Assembly: GCF_003674065.1 (NCBI RefSeq)
Contig: NZ_RDBE01000008.1
Coordinates: 113,577-177,576 of the forward strand
DNA from: Nocardioides mangrovicus
Lineage (GTDB): Bacteria; Actinomycetota; Actinomycetes; Propionibacteriales; Nocardioidaceae
DNA: 64,000 nt
Direction of reading: 5' to 3'
Every line of letters begins with the position of its first letter. Positions within the stretch are counted from its first letter, which is position 1. The position numbers were made by a program, and so were the translations under genes. Below the pieces are notes generated by a model that worked only from the letters and a program-made list of their open reading frames with translations, did not search any database and was not told the origin of the DNA. This document shows, piece by piece, positions 30,530 to 40,673 of this stretch.

Positions 30530-31285
30530 TCAACCGGTGAGGATCCGAAGTGCCGCCTCCGCATCGGTGCGGGCGTCGTCGGGCAGCACGGACCACGATC
30601 GCCGGTCGGCGCGCAACGCGGCGTCGAGGTGCCGCAGGCGACGGTGGTCCGACCCGCTCATCGCCTCACGCTCGCCGATCGGGTCCTCGATGCAGGCCAG
30701 CAGCACGGCCGCGTCCTGGAGATGACGTCGCGGGTCCCGGCTGTCGCTCGCCCAGGCGGCAGCCTTCAAGATCACCGCACCGAACGGGCCGGGGACCGAC
30801 ACCGTGGTCGGGTCCTCGGCCCGGATGCGCAGGACGGCGTCGACGGTGCGGCGCAGGGCCTGCGTGCCACCGCTGATCCGGACCATGTCGCGACCGCGCA
30901 TGGTCTCGATCACGCGCGGAGCCGGATGGTCGGCCATCAACACCTCCACGGTGTCCGCCTCGGCGACGAGGTCGACCGCGACTCCCCCGGGACGCACGAA
31001 CCGGTGGGCGGTGTTGTCGCGCGGGTCGACCCTCGACAGCATCCGGTACCCGAGGGACTCGAGCGCGGTCGCCACAGCGGCGGGCCGACCCCGGCCCGTC
31101 TCGACGTGCACCACCACGTCGACGTCGTTGGTCGGCCGCACCACACCCAGACCCCGGTGGATCGAGTGCAGCTGCACCATGAGCCCACCGACGAGCGTCC
31201 ACGCCTCGCGATCGATCGTGGCCGCCAGCTCGGCGACGTGCGGCCACGGCGCCGGCCACCCACCGGCCGGCGTCGCGATCTCCAT
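30530..31285 (-). CDS. AbiEii-like nucleotidyltransferase (putative toxin)
   Basis: A 251-residue protein with a minimal nucleotidyltransferase core: GG at 33-34 (LVGGLMVQLH) and the metal pair in TNDVDVVVH (Asp54, Asp56). This matches the AbiEii/AbiGii toxin class of type IV toxin-antitoxin systems, which act on nucleic acids or tRNA by NMP transfer. A C-terminal helical region follows. It lies 17 nt after the HTH gene, the usual antitoxin-toxin order. It could instead be a housekeeping NTase-like protein; the neighbourhood supports the TA reading. Confidence 0.72.
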   Translation of the reverse strand: MEIATPAGGWPAPWPHVAELAATIDREAWTLVGGLMVQLHSIHRGLGVVRPTNDVDVVVHVETGRGRPAAVATALESLGYRMLSRVDPRDNTAHRFVRPGGVAVDLVAEADTVEVLMADHPAPRVIETMRGRDMVRISGGTQALRRTVDAVLRIRAEDPTTVSVPGPFGAVILKAAAWASDSRDPRRHLQDAAVLLACIEDPIGEREAMSGSDHRRLRHLDAALRADRRSWSVLPDDARTDAEAALRILTG

Positions 31286-31302
31286 CCTGCGCCGCGTGCG
31301 GC

Positions 31303-31977
31303 TCAACGAAAGCTCGCCAACGATTCCTCGAGCGCGCGGACCGCCACCCCGCTCATCCGCGCGTCCAGTGACGCCGCCGCGTCGAGCGCGGCCACCACGC
31401 GCGAGCCGCCGATGAGCCTCTCGACCTGCGCGAGGTCGAGGTCGCAGACGGTGCGGATCGTGACGGCGCCGCCGGGGTCGGCCACCAGGCCGTACTGCGC
31501 GACCAGCGCACGCTCGCCGTCGCCGTCGGTGTAGCCGTCGGCGACGCGCCCGGCCTCGGCCGCCGCCAGGCCGATCGCCGCGCTGTCGCTGCCGACGAGC
31601 CGATCCTGGACGCGCGCCACCACCGACCGGTGACCCGCGTAGCTCGCCACCCTCGCCCGGTTGCGCGAGCGCGCCACCACCTCGGTAGCGCTCGTCGTCC
31701 GGAGTGCGGATCGCAGCCGGGACAGCTGCGTCGGACCGATCCAGTCCACGGGTCCGCCCTCGAGCAGCGTGATCGCGGCCCACGCCGTGCGCTGGTCCCA
31801 CGCCCGGGTCCGCCGCCCGACCTGGACGGCGACGTAGCGCTCGAACGAGGTGCGGTCCAGCAGCCCCCGGCCGATCCTGGTCAGCTCGCCCTGCACGACG
31901 AGCCGGTTGACCTGCTGCCGGGTGACGCCGAGCTCGGCGGCCGCGTCGGTGGTGGAGATGAGGTCGCCACCAGTCAT
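31303..31977 (-). CDS. AbiEi-like transcriptional regulator (putative antitoxin)
   Basis: A 224-residue protein with an N-terminal helix-turn-helix (STTDAAAELGVTRQQVNRLVVQGELTR up to residue 35) like AbiEi antitoxins and excisionases, followed by an Ala/Arg-rich helical domain of unknown fold. The ATG at 31977 follows a 14-bp palindrome (31988-32001), suggesting autorepression. It is cotranscribed with the NTase gene. The pair lies just beyond the 3-prime end of a tRNA-Leu, a common island insertion point. Confidence 0.72.
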   Translation of the reverse strand: MTGGDLISTTDAAAELGVTRQQVNRLVVQGELTRIGRGLLDRTSFERYVAVQVGRRTRAWDQRTAWAAITLLEGGPVDWIGPTQLSRLRSALRTTSATEVVARSRNRARVASYAGHRSVVARVQDRLVGSDSAAIGLAAAEAGRVADGYTDGDGERALVAQYGLVADPGGAVTIRTVCDLDLAQVERLIGGSRVVAALDAAASLDARMSGVAVRALEESLASFR

Positions 31978-31987
31978 GACAGACAGC

Positions 31988-32001
31988 GTTCCAAATGGAA
32001 C
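31988..32001. promoter_or_regulatory. Putative autoregulatory operator of AbiE-like pair
   Basis: GTTCCAAATGGAAC is a perfect inverted repeat (6-bp arms, 2-nt centre) starting 11 nt upstream of the regulator ATG, where a repressor would block the promoter. Confidence 0.6.
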
Positions 32002-32056
32002 ATGATCCGTCAAGCGATGTCGGCCGACGTGCTGGTCGCGATCCAACGGTTCAAGC

Positions 32057-32144
32057 TGGTGTCCGAGGGGGGACTTGAACCCCCACCCCCTATACGGGGA
32101 CTAGCACCTCAAGCTAGCGCGTCTGCCTATTCCGCCACCCGGAC
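32057..32144 (-). tRNA. tRNA-Leu (anticodon GAG)
   Basis: The minus strand folds as a class II tRNA: acceptor GTCCGGG with CTCGGAC, D-arm, anticodon stem CTAGC/GCTAG around loop TTGAGGT (anticodon GAG), a long variable arm (CCCCGTATAGGGG) and a T-arm with GTTCAAG. Discriminator A and CCA are encoded (CCA at 32057-32059). It reads CUC/CUU leucine codons. Confidence 0.95.
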
Positions 32145-32296
32145 GAGTGTGCTGCAAAGCGCGGTAACGATAGCAAAGGGACGCGTGGTTCCACGCATCG
32201 GTCGGGCCGGGGCGCGGTGCGTCAGACCGGGAACGCCGACGGGGAACCCGGTCCCACGTACCGCTGGCCGGGGCCGGCCGGCGGGTCGCGGAGACG

Positions 32297-33749
<1,453 letters not shown>

Positions 33750-33757
33750 TCTGACCC

Positions 33758-34933
33758 GTGTCGACCGCGCCGCTGCTGGAACCGTGGACCGCCGACGAGG
33801 GCGCGGCCAAGGCCCGCCGGCTGTTCCGGGAGCGGTTCGGCAGCGAGGCCGAGGTGGTCACGCTGGCACCGGGGCGGGTGAACCTGATCGGCGAGCACAC
33901 CGACTACAACGACGGGCTGTGCCTGCCGATCGCGCTCCCGCACGCCACCTACGCCGCCGCCTCCGCGACGTCGGACGGCCAGGTGCGGCTGACCACCGCC
34001 GGCTCGGGTGAGGACTGGGAGGGCGGCGCGGCCGACCTGGCCACCGCCGAGGGATGGGCCGCCTACGTCGCGGGCGTGGTGTGGGCGCTCGGCGAAGCCG
34101 GGCACCGCTCGCCGGGCGTCGACGTCGCGGTGGCGGGCTGCGTGCCCGCCGGGGCGGGTCTGTCGAGCTCGGCCGCGCTGGAGTGCAGCACCGGGCTCGC
34201 GGTGCTGGAGACGCTCGACGCTGCGGACTCCCCCGCGCTGCGCCGCACGCTGGCCGAGGCCGGCATCCGCGCCGAGAACGAGGTCGCCGGCGCCGCCACC
34301 GGCGGCATGGACCAGACGATCGCCGTCCTGGCCGAGCAGGCGCACGCTCTGTTGCTGGACTGCCGCTCCTGGCGCACCGAGCAGGTGCCGTTCGACCCCG
34401 AGGCGGCCGGGCTTCGGCTGCTGGTCACCGACACCCGGGTGCACCACTCCCTCAACGACGGCGGGTACGCCTCGCGACGCGCCGACTGCGAGCAGGCCGC
34501 CACCCAGCTCGGCCTGCCGAGCCTGCGCGAGGCCACCCTCGAGCAGCTCGACGACCTGGCCGACGAGCGGGTGCAGGCCCGGGCACGGCACGTCGTCACC
34601 GAGATCGAGCGGGTGCGGCTGACCGCCTCCGCCCTGCGCGCCGACGACTGGGAGGAGGTCGGCCGGCTCATGCTGGGCTCCCACGACTCGATGCGCGAGG
34701 ACTTCGAGATCTCCGTGCCCGAGCTCGACGCGGTGGTGGAGGTGGCTGCCCGCCACGGCGCCCTGGGTGCGCGGATGACCGGCGGCGGGTTCGGCGGGTC
34801 CGCGATCTGGCTGGTGCCGACCGAGCGGGCCGACGACGTGAGCTCGCGCATCGACGCGCACTACGCCTCGCGCGGCTGGCGTCGCCCGCACCACCTGGTG
34901 GCCACGGCGTCGGGCCCCGCGCGACGCCTCTGA
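33758..34933 (+). CDS. galK: Galactokinase
   Basis: A 391-residue GHMP kinase that phosphorylates galactose to galactose-1-phosphate (Leloir pathway). The galactokinase signature GRVNLIGEHTDYNDG (39-53), the ATP loop PAGAGLSSSAALE and the third motif MTGGGFGGSAI are all present, and length is normal. No other gal genes lie nearby, so galT/galE must be elsewhere. The GTG start has no ribosome site and is 8 nt after TATTGT, consistent with leaderless expression. Confidence 0.95.
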   Translation: MSTAPLLEPWTADEGAAKARRLFRERFGSEAEVVTLAPGRVNLIGEHTDYNDGLCLPIALPHATYAAASATSDGQVRLTTAGSGEDWEGGAADLATAEGWAAYVAGVVWALGEAGHRSPGVDVAVAGCVPAGAGLSSSAALECSTGLAVLETLDAADSPALRRTLAEAGIRAENEVAGAATGGMDQTIAVLAEQAHALLLDCRSWRTEQVPFDPEAAGLRLLVTDTRVHHSLNDGGYASRRADCEQAATQLGLPSLREATLEQLDDLADERVQARARHVVTEIERVRLTASALRADDWEEVGRLMLGSHDSMREDFEISVPELDAVVEVAARHGALGARMTGGGFGGSAIWLVPTERADDVSSRIDAHYASRGWRRPHHLVATASGPARRL

Positions 34934-35051
34934 CCTGCCCTGATTCGTCGGTTCCGACCTACTCCCGGTACGCTGGCGCCAACGGCCCCGATCAGTTCTG
35001 CCGCGGGCCCCACGCTTTTCTACTGATCTGCGTCGCTCCACGACCACGCGC

Positions 35052-35070
35052 CGCGAGCCTTCTGCTCGCG
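35052..35070 (+). promoter_or_regulatory. 5-prime UTR hairpin before DEAD-box gene
   Basis: A 7-bp perfect stem (CGCGAGC with GCTCGCG, loop CTTCT) lies 41 nt before the helicase ATG within a spacer of 178 nt. The long leader of a cold-type RNA helicase could be regulatory, but this is only suggested. Confidence 0.35.
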
Positions 35071-35111
35071 CCGGGCAGGACGCCCTCTCAGCTTTTCGGA
35101 GTTGCACTTCT

Positions 35112-36518
35112 ATGCCTACCTTCCTCGACCTCGGGCTGCCCGAGGCCCTCGCCGACGCCCTCGCCCAGCAGGGCATCACCGAGCCCTTCCCCATCCAGAG
35201 CGCCACGCTCCCCGACTCCCTCGCCGGCCGCGACGTGCTCGGCCGCGGCCGCACCGGCTCGGGCAAGACCTACGCCTTCGTGCTGCCGCTGCTCGCCCGG
35301 TTGGCGGCCAGCAACCGCAAGCCCCAGGCCGGCCGGCCCCGCGGCCTGATCCTCGCCCCCACGCGCGAGCTGGTCACCCAGATCGACGCCGCCATCGCGC
35401 CGTTGGCCAAGGCGCTCGGCCTGCGCACCGTCACCGTCTTCGGCGGCGTGCGTCCCGGCGGCCAGATCAGCGCCCTGCGGCGCGGCGTCGACATCGTCGT
35501 CGCCTGCCCCGGCCGCCTCGAGGACCACGTCCGTGAGCGGCACGCCGACCTCGGCGCGGTCGAGGTGACGGTGCTCGACGAGGCCGACCACATGGCCGAC
35601 CTCGGCTTCCTGCCCGGCGTCCGCCGGCTGCTGGACGCCACTCCGCGCGAGGGTCAGCGGCTGCTGTTCTCGGCCACGCTCGACGGCGGTGTGGACGTGC
35701 TGGTCAAGCGGTTCATGCGCAACCCGGTCACGCACAGCATCGACTCGGCGCAGTCACCGGTGGCCACGATGACCCACCACGTGCTGCACGTCAGCAAGGA
35801 CGCGCGCCTCCCGGTGCTGGTCGACCTCGCCGCCGCGCCCGGCCGCACCCTGGTCTTCACCCGCACCAAGCACGGCGCCAAGAACCTCAGCCGCCAGCTC
35901 GCCGCCAAGGGCGTCGCCGCGGTCGAGCTCCACGGCAACCTGTCGCAGAACGCGCGCACCCGCAACCTCGACGCCTTCTCCTCCGGCGCGGCCACGACGC
36001 TGGTGGCCACCGACATCGCGGCCCGCGGCATCCACGTCGACGACGTCACGCTGGTGGTCCACGCCGACCCGCCGGTCGAGCACAAGGCCTACCTGCACCG
36101 CTCCGGTCGCACCGCCCGCGCGGGCAGCGCCGGCACGGTGGTGACGCTGATGCTCGACGCCCAGGTGCGCGACGTCCGCGACCTCACCCGGAAGGCCGGC
36201 ATCCAGCCCACCGTGACCAAGGTCGGCACCGGCCACGCCCTGCTGAACGAGATCGCCCCCGGCGAGCGCGTCTTCGCCGACCCGGCCACGCTCGCGAAGG
36301 CCGCCCCGGCCCCGCAGGCGCAGGGCCGCGGCCAGGGCGGTCGTCGGCGCTCCGGTGGCGGTGGCGGCGCTCAGCGCCGTGGTGGCAGTGGCGGTGGCGG
36401 CGGCCAGCCGCGCCGCAGCGGTGGCGGCGGCGGGCAGCGTCGCGGGTCGGGGTCCGCCTCGAGCTCGGGCCGGCCCCACAGCGCGGCGGCGTTCTCCGGC
36501 TCGCGTCGCGGTCGCTAG
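35112..36518 (+). CDS. DEAD-box ATP-dependent RNA helicase
   Basis: A 468-residue RNA helicase. Visible motifs are Q-motif PFPIQSATLP, motif I GRTGSGKT, Ia PTRELV, II VLDEADHMADLGF, III SAT, V TDIAARGI and VI HRSGRTARAG. The C-terminal 70 residues are a Gly/Arg/Ser low-complexity RGG-like tail that probably binds RNA. Similar proteins aid ribosome assembly and cold growth. GGAG at 35098 precedes the ATG by about 10 nt. The stop shares a CTAG with the stop of the convergent membrane-protein gene. Confidence 0.95.
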   Translation: MPTFLDLGLPEALADALAQQGITEPFPIQSATLPDSLAGRDVLGRGRTGSGKTYAFVLPLLARLAASNRKPQAGRPRGLILAPTRELVTQIDAAIAPLAKALGLRTVTVFGGVRPGGQISALRRGVDIVVACPGRLEDHVRERHADLGAVEVTVLDEADHMADLGFLPGVRRLLDATPREGQRLLFSATLDGGVDVLVKRFMRNPVTHSIDSAQSPVATMTHHVLHVSKDARLPVLVDLAAAPGRTLVFTRTKHGAKNLSRQLAAKGVAAVELHGNLSQNARTRNLDAFSSGAATTLVATDIAARGIHVDDVTLVVHADPPVEHKAYLHRSGRTARAGSAGTVVTLMLDAQVRDVRDLTRKAGIQPTVTKVGTGHALLNEIAPGERVFADPATLAKAAPAPQAQGRGQGGRRRSGGGGGAQRRGGSGGGGGQPRRSGGGGGQRRGSGSASSSGRPHSAAAFSGSRRGR

Positions 36519-37156
36519 CCCGGCACCGTCGAGCCCGGCACTTTCAGGCTCGGCACCTTCAGCCCGCAGTCGGCCAGCTCCAGCGCGGCCAGCCGGCGCA
36601 CGACCTCGGGGTCGCTCGCCCGCCAGGCCCGTGCCGGGTCGTCGTCGATCCTGGCCAGGCGGTGCAGCGGCTGGTTGGCCAGTGCTCGCAGCGCGAAGAG
36701 GTCCAGATCGGCCCCGGAGTCGACGAGCCGGCGACCGGCCGTGGCTCGCACCGCGAATCTGATCCTCGAAGGCAGGTAGTAGGCGAGGGCGATCGCGATC
36801 GGGATGACGGCGATGGCCAACCCCAGCCAGTGCGCGAGGTCCTGCACCGCGTGCACCTGCGAGGTGCCGGCGGCCGCGAGCTTGTCGGCCTGTCCCCCGG
36901 CGCCCTCGAAGGGCGAGGCGGCCTTGTCGCCGACGTAGGGCAGCTTGCCGACGGTCTTCCCGGCGTCGCGCAGCTTCTCGGCCAAGCCAGTGGCGGAGGC
37001 GTGCACCTCCCGACCCGGCTTGGCCAGGCCCAGCGTCGCGTCGTGGACGGTGTGCGCCAGGGAGACCCAGAGCCAGATCCACAGCACCAGGGCGACGTCG
37101 CACACCAGCTGGGCGGCGAAGCGCACCGGCAGGTCGGAGTAGAGCTTGGGCCTCAT
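36515..37156 (-). CDS. Two-helix membrane protein of unknown function
   Basis: A 213-residue protein with membrane helices at about 13-37 (AQLVCDVALVLWIWLWVSLAH) and about 108-130 (LGLAIAVIPIAIALAYYLP), an extracellular or periplasm-like loop between them and a cytoplasmic C-terminal domain. I do not recognise the family. A 15-bp palindrome (GGGGCAC-t-GTGCCCC, 37158-37172) directly abuts the ATG and may be an operator or mRNA hairpin. The gene ends by overlapping the helicase stop by 4 nt. Confidence 0.75.
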   Translation of the reverse strand: MRPKLYSDLPVRFAAQLVCDVALVLWIWLWVSLAHTVHDATLGLAKPGREVHASATGLAEKLRDAGKTVGKLPYVGDKAASPFEGAGGQADKLAAAGTSQVHAVQDLAHWLGLAIAVIPIAIALAYYLPSRIRFAVRATAGRRLVDSGADLDLFALRALANQPLHRLARIDDDPARAWRASDPEVVRRLAALELADCGLKVPSLKVPGSTVPG

Positions 37157-37176
37157 GGGGGCACTGTGCCCCGCCG

Positions 37177-37263
37177 GCACCAAAACTCCACACTTGCGAA
37201 GGTTTCCGGGTGGGGTGCCCGAAATGTCGCTACGAAAGGTTCGCAAGTGCGGGACTTTGGTGC
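37177..37263. repeat. Long imperfect inverted repeat
   Basis: Arms 37177-37200 and 37240-37263 match at 20 of 24 positions (core CACTTGCGAA and TTCGCAAGTG) around a 39-nt centre. It lies downstream of the acyl-CoA dehydrogenase operon and upstream of the membrane-protein gene, so it may be a terminator or a small mobile element relic. Confidence 0.6.
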
Positions 37264-37351
37264 GCACCACACACGTGCGCACCCGGCAGGCCGATCCGCC
37301 CCGAAACCGACGCGCCCACCTTCGCAAGGGCGCGGTCGGCGCAGGGTCCGG

Positions 37352-38569
37352 CTACTTCAGCTCGGCGCTGGAGAGCCCCAGGATCCGGCGAGCGACGATG
37401 AGCTGCTGGATCTGCTGGGTGCCCTCGAAGATGTCGAGGATCTTGGAGTCGCGGGCCCACTTTTCCAGCAGGTCGTGCTCGGAGTAGCCCAGCGAGCCGC
37501 ACAGCTCGACGCAGCCCAGGGTGATGTCGGAGCCCACCCGGCCCGCCTTGGCCTTGGCCATGGAGGCCTGCAGGGAGTTGGGCTCCTTGTTGTCGGCCAT
37601 CCAGGCGGCCTGCAGGGTGAGCAGGTAAGCGCCCTCCCAGTCGGCCTCCATCTGCAAGAATCGTGCGGCGGCGGCGCTCTGGGTGAGCGCCGGGGCGTCG
37701 TGGTCCACCTTGACGCCGGCCTCCGCGAGCAGGTCGCGGGTCAGGTCCAGCGACGCCCTCGCGCAGCCGACGGCCATCGCGGCCACGAGCGGCCGGGTGT
37801 TGTCGAAGGTGGCCATGGCGCCGGCGAAGCCCTGCTTCGTGTCGATGTCGGGCGAGCCCAGCAGGTTCTCGGCCGGCACCCGGCAGTCGGTGAAGGTGAT
37901 CGCGGCGGTGTCGGAGGCGCGGATGCCGAGCTTGTGCTCGAGCCGCTCGACGACCATGCCGGGAGTGCCCTTGGGCACCACGAACGACTTGATCGCGGCG
38001 CGGCCCTGCTCCTTGTCCAGGGTCGCCCACACCACGATGTGGTCGGCCCGGTCGCCGGAGGTGACGTAGATCTTCTCGCCGTTGATGACGTACTCGTCGC
38101 CGTCCTGGCGGGCGGTGGTGCGGATGCGCGCGGAGTCCGAGCCGACCTCGGGCTCGGTGATGGCCATGCCGGCCCACACGCCCTCGAACCGCTCGAGCTG
38201 CTCGTCGTTGGCCACCGAGGAGATCGCGGAGTTGCCCAGTCCCTGGCGCGGCATCGACAGCAGGAGGCCGACGTCGCCCCAGCACATCTCCATGATCGAG
38301 AGAACCGACGCCAGGTTGGTGCCGTTGCGGGTGCTGCCGTCGTCGGCCTTCGCCTGCGAGGCGGTGCCGACGCCGGATGCCCCCGCGCCCTGGCTCTGCC
38401 CGGAGTCGGAGAGCCCGTCGATCATCGCGGCGAGCATGTCGAGCTCCTTGGGGTACTCGTGCTCGGCCTCGTCGTACTTGCGGCTCACCGGCCGCAGCAT
38501 GTTCATCGCGACCTGGTGGGCCTGGCCGATGAGGGGCTGGAACTTCTTCGGTGCCTCGAGGTTGATCAT
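37352..38569 (-). CDS. Acyl-CoA dehydrogenase (subunit 1 of a pair)
   Basis: A 405-residue FAD-dependent acyl-CoA dehydrogenase. Family blocks are MAITEPEVGSDSARI (FAD/substrate), YVINGEKIYVTSGDRAD, and a C-terminal ILDIFEGTQQIQQLIVARRILG. It starts within the stop of the other acyl-CoA dehydrogenase gene (TGATG, 1-nt overlap), so the two are translationally coupled and may form a heteromer, as for other actinobacterial FadE pairs. Substrate and catalytic base are not assigned. Confidence 0.9.
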   Translation of the reverse strand: MINLEAPKKFQPLIGQAHQVAMNMLRPVSRKYDEAEHEYPKELDMLAAMIDGLSDSGQSQGAGASGVGTASQAKADDGSTRNGTNLASVLSIMEMCWGDVGLLLSMPRQGLGNSAISSVANDEQLERFEGVWAGMAITEPEVGSDSARIRTTARQDGDEYVINGEKIYVTSGDRADHIVVWATLDKEQGRAAIKSFVVPKGTPGMVVERLEHKLGIRASDTAAITFTDCRVPAENLLGSPDIDTKQGFAGAMATFDNTRPLVAAMAVGCARASLDLTRDLLAEAGVKVDHDAPALTQSAAAARFLQMEADWEGAYLLTLQAAWMADNKEPNSLQASMAKAKAGRVGSDITLGCVELCGSLGYSEHDLLEKWARDSKILDIFEGTQQIQQLIVARRILGLSSAELK

Positions 38570-39957
38570 CAGACCATCACCCCGCCTTCCGTGAGTCCGA
38601 TGGCCCGGAGGTCGCGGTACCACCGCTCCACCGGGTGCTCCTTGACGAATCCGTGGCCGCCGAGCAGCTGCACGCCGTCGAGGCCGATCTGCATGCCCTT
38701 GGTGGCGCACAGCTGCCGCGCGAGGGCGATCTCGCGGCCGGCGTCCTGGCCCTGCGCGACCCGGCCGGCGGCCTTGTAGGTGACCAGCCGCATCGCCTGC
38801 AGCTCGATGGCGATGTTGGCGACCATGAACGCCACCGACTGGCGATGGGCGATGGGCTCGCCGAACGCCTCGCGCTCCTTGACGTAGGGCGTCACGTAGT
38901 CGAGCACCGCCTGGCCGGTGCCCACGGCCAACGCGCACCAGGCCAGCCGGGAGAGCCGGACGGCCTCGGCGTGGGTCGACCCGTCGACCCGGCCCAGCAG
39001 CGCGATCTCGCCCACCTCGACCCGGTCCAGGCGCAGGCGCGAGAGCGAGGCGGCCCGCAGCCCCATCGACGGCTCGGACTCGATGACGATGCCCGGCGTC
39101 GTGGACTCCACCACGAACAGCGCCGGCACGCCGTCCAACGAAGCGCCGACGACGAAGAGCTCGGCGTCGGGGCCGCGCGGCACCATCGACTTCACCCCGT
39201 CGAGCACGAAACCGTCGTCGGTGCGGGTGGCCACCGTGGCCGGCCTTGCGGGGTCGAAGAGCACGGTCGGCTCATTGAGGGCCAGGGCCGCGGCCGGCAC
39301 GCTCTGGCCGGTGAAGGCGGGCAGGTAGGTCTGCTGCTGCTCCTCGGTGCCCCACAGCGAGAGGGCCGTGGCCACCGCACCGGGCGCGAGCGCGGCGACC
39401 GCGAGCCCCATGTCGCCGTGGGCCAGTGCTTCGTGGACCAGGGTGCCGGCCATGGCGGTGCGCTCCTCGGCGATGCCGCCCAGCGACTCCGGCACCCCGA
39501 GGATGGGAAGGCCGATCTCCAGAGTCGCTGCGAGCAGCTCAGCGGGAGCCGCGCACGCGTCGTCGGCGCCGGTCGCGGCCGGACGCACGACCTCCTCGGC
39601 GAACTCGGTCACGACGTCGACCAGCATCTGCTCGTCGTCGGTCGGCGTGAGGTCGAAGACGCCGCGGGCCCGGGTCGCGGCGGAGCGCGTGCCCTGCTTC
39701 TTCGACGACCCGGTGCGGGTGAAGGCGCGACTGGTGGCGCCGATCGTCTTGAAGCCGGCGCTGGTGATCTTGAAGACGCCGTCCTCGGTCTGCTTGCGCA
39801 GCCCGACGCGGTCGAGCAGATCGGTCTGCGCCAGCCGGTTGAGGCCGTAGACCAGCAACCCCATCGGGTCGCGGCGCTCGGCCGAGGACAGGCCGTCGCG
39901 CCCGCCGGGTGAGAACAGCTGCTGCGCCTGGGTCCGGGCGGCGTCCAGAAGGCTCAT
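38569..39957 (-). CDS. Acyl-CoA dehydrogenase (subunit 2 of a pair)
   Basis: A 462-residue acyl-CoA dehydrogenase-like protein with an extra N-terminal region of about 110 residues before the DEQMLVDVVTEFAEEVVRP helical domain. The C-terminal block LLGGHGFVKEHPVERWYRDLR is typical. The middle FAD region is weaker than in its partner, so it may be a less active subunit. The ATG lies 6 nt after TACATT (39964-39969), which is overlapped by a 17-bp palindromic operator. It heads a two-gene operon. Confidence 0.88.
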   Translation of the reverse strand: MSLLDAARTQAQQLFSPGGRDGLSSAERRDPMGLLVYGLNRLAQTDLLDRVGLRKQTEDGVFKITSAGFKTIGATSRAFTRTGSSKKQGTRSAATRARGVFDLTPTDDEQMLVDVVTEFAEEVVRPAATGADDACAAPAELLAATLEIGLPILGVPESLGGIAEERTAMAGTLVHEALAHGDMGLAVAALAPGAVATALSLWGTEEQQQTYLPAFTGQSVPAAALALNEPTVLFDPARPATVATRTDDGFVLDGVKSMVPRGPDAELFVVGASLDGVPALFVVESTTPGIVIESEPSMGLRAASLSRLRLDRVEVGEIALLGRVDGSTHAEAVRLSRLAWCALAVGTGQAVLDYVTPYVKEREAFGEPIAHRQSVAFMVANIAIELQAMRLVTYKAAGRVAQGQDAGREIALARQLCATKGMQIGLDGVQLLGGHGFVKEHPVERWYRDLRAIGLTEGGVMV

Positions 39958-39965
39958 GGCCACAA

Positions 39966-39982
39966 TGTAACTGTGAGTTACA
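39966..39982. promoter_or_regulatory. Palindromic operator of acyl-CoA dehydrogenase operon
   Basis: TGTAACTGTGAGTTACA is a perfect 7-bp inverted repeat with GTG centre, overlapping the predicted minus-10. Such sites are typical of TetR-family fatty-acid regulators; no regulator gene lies in the window. Confidence 0.65.
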
Positions 39983-40034
39983 CACTGCGCCACACCTGCC
40001 GGGCGTGGTGCCGCTCTCATCTACCGTGCTGCCC

Positions 40035-40625
40035 ATGGCTGCACCCGAGGACTGGCCCGTCGAGCTCCCCGCCGGTGGCTCGGTCCGACCGATGACCCGG
40101 TGGGGCGAGGACGTGATGCACCGCCCGGCCCGCCCGGTCACCGCGTTCGACGAGGAGCTGCGCGCGCTCGTGGCCGACATGGCGGCGACGATGTACGCCG
40201 CCGAGGGCGTCGGCCTGGCCGCCTGCCAGATCGGGGTCGACCTCGCCGTCTTCGTCTTCGACTGCCACGACGACGCCGGCGCCTGGCAGCGCGGCGTGGT
40301 GTGCAACCCCACCCTCGCGCTGCCCGAGGGCAAGGACCGCCGCCTCGACGACGGAGACGAGGGCTGCTTGTCCTTCCCGGGGGCGTTCGTGCCGTGCGCG
40401 CGCCCCGACACCGCGAGCGTCACCGGCCAGGACCTCGACGGCCGGCCGGTCGGCTACAGCGGCGACGGGCTGCTCGCCCGCTGCCTGCAGCACGAGACCG
40501 ACCACACCCGCGGCGTCGTGTTCGGCGATCGGCTCAACGCCCGCAGCATGAAGCGGCTGCGCAAGGAGATGGAGGCGGCGGCCGAGGACTACCCCCCGGA
40601 CTGGCCGGCGTCGCCGACGGCCTGA
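40035..40625 (+). CDS. def: Peptide deformylase
   Basis: A 196-residue metalloenzyme that removes the N-formyl group from new proteins. The three signature motifs are present: GVGLAACQIG, EGCLS (metal Cys) and QHETDH (two metal His and catalytic Glu). ATG 40035 is chosen because TACCGT (40022-40027) lies 7 nt upstream. A strong hairpin terminator follows. The gene is divergent from the acyl-CoA dehydrogenase operon, whose operator lies 53 nt upstream. Confidence 0.95.
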   Translation: MAAPEDWPVELPAGGSVRPMTRWGEDVMHRPARPVTAFDEELRALVADMAATMYAAEGVGLAACQIGVDLAVFVFDCHDDAGAWQRGVVCNPTLALPEGKDRRLDDGDEGCLSFPGAFVPCARPDTASVTGQDLDGRPVGYSGDGLLARCLQHETDHTRGVVFGDRLNARSMKRLRKEMEAAAEDYPPDWPASPTA

Positions 40626-40636
40626 CGACGAGCGCG

Positions 40637-40673
40637 CGCCGGGCGCTCCACCCCCCAGCTGGAGCGCCCGGCG
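40637..40673 (+). terminator. Hairpin terminator of def
   Basis: A perfect 14-bp stem (CGCCGGGCGCTCCA with its complement) and 9-nt loop start 11 nt after the def stop. The remaining 160 nt to the convergent gene hold only a weak 7-bp inverted repeat (40790-40796 with 40821-40827). Confidence 0.85.
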
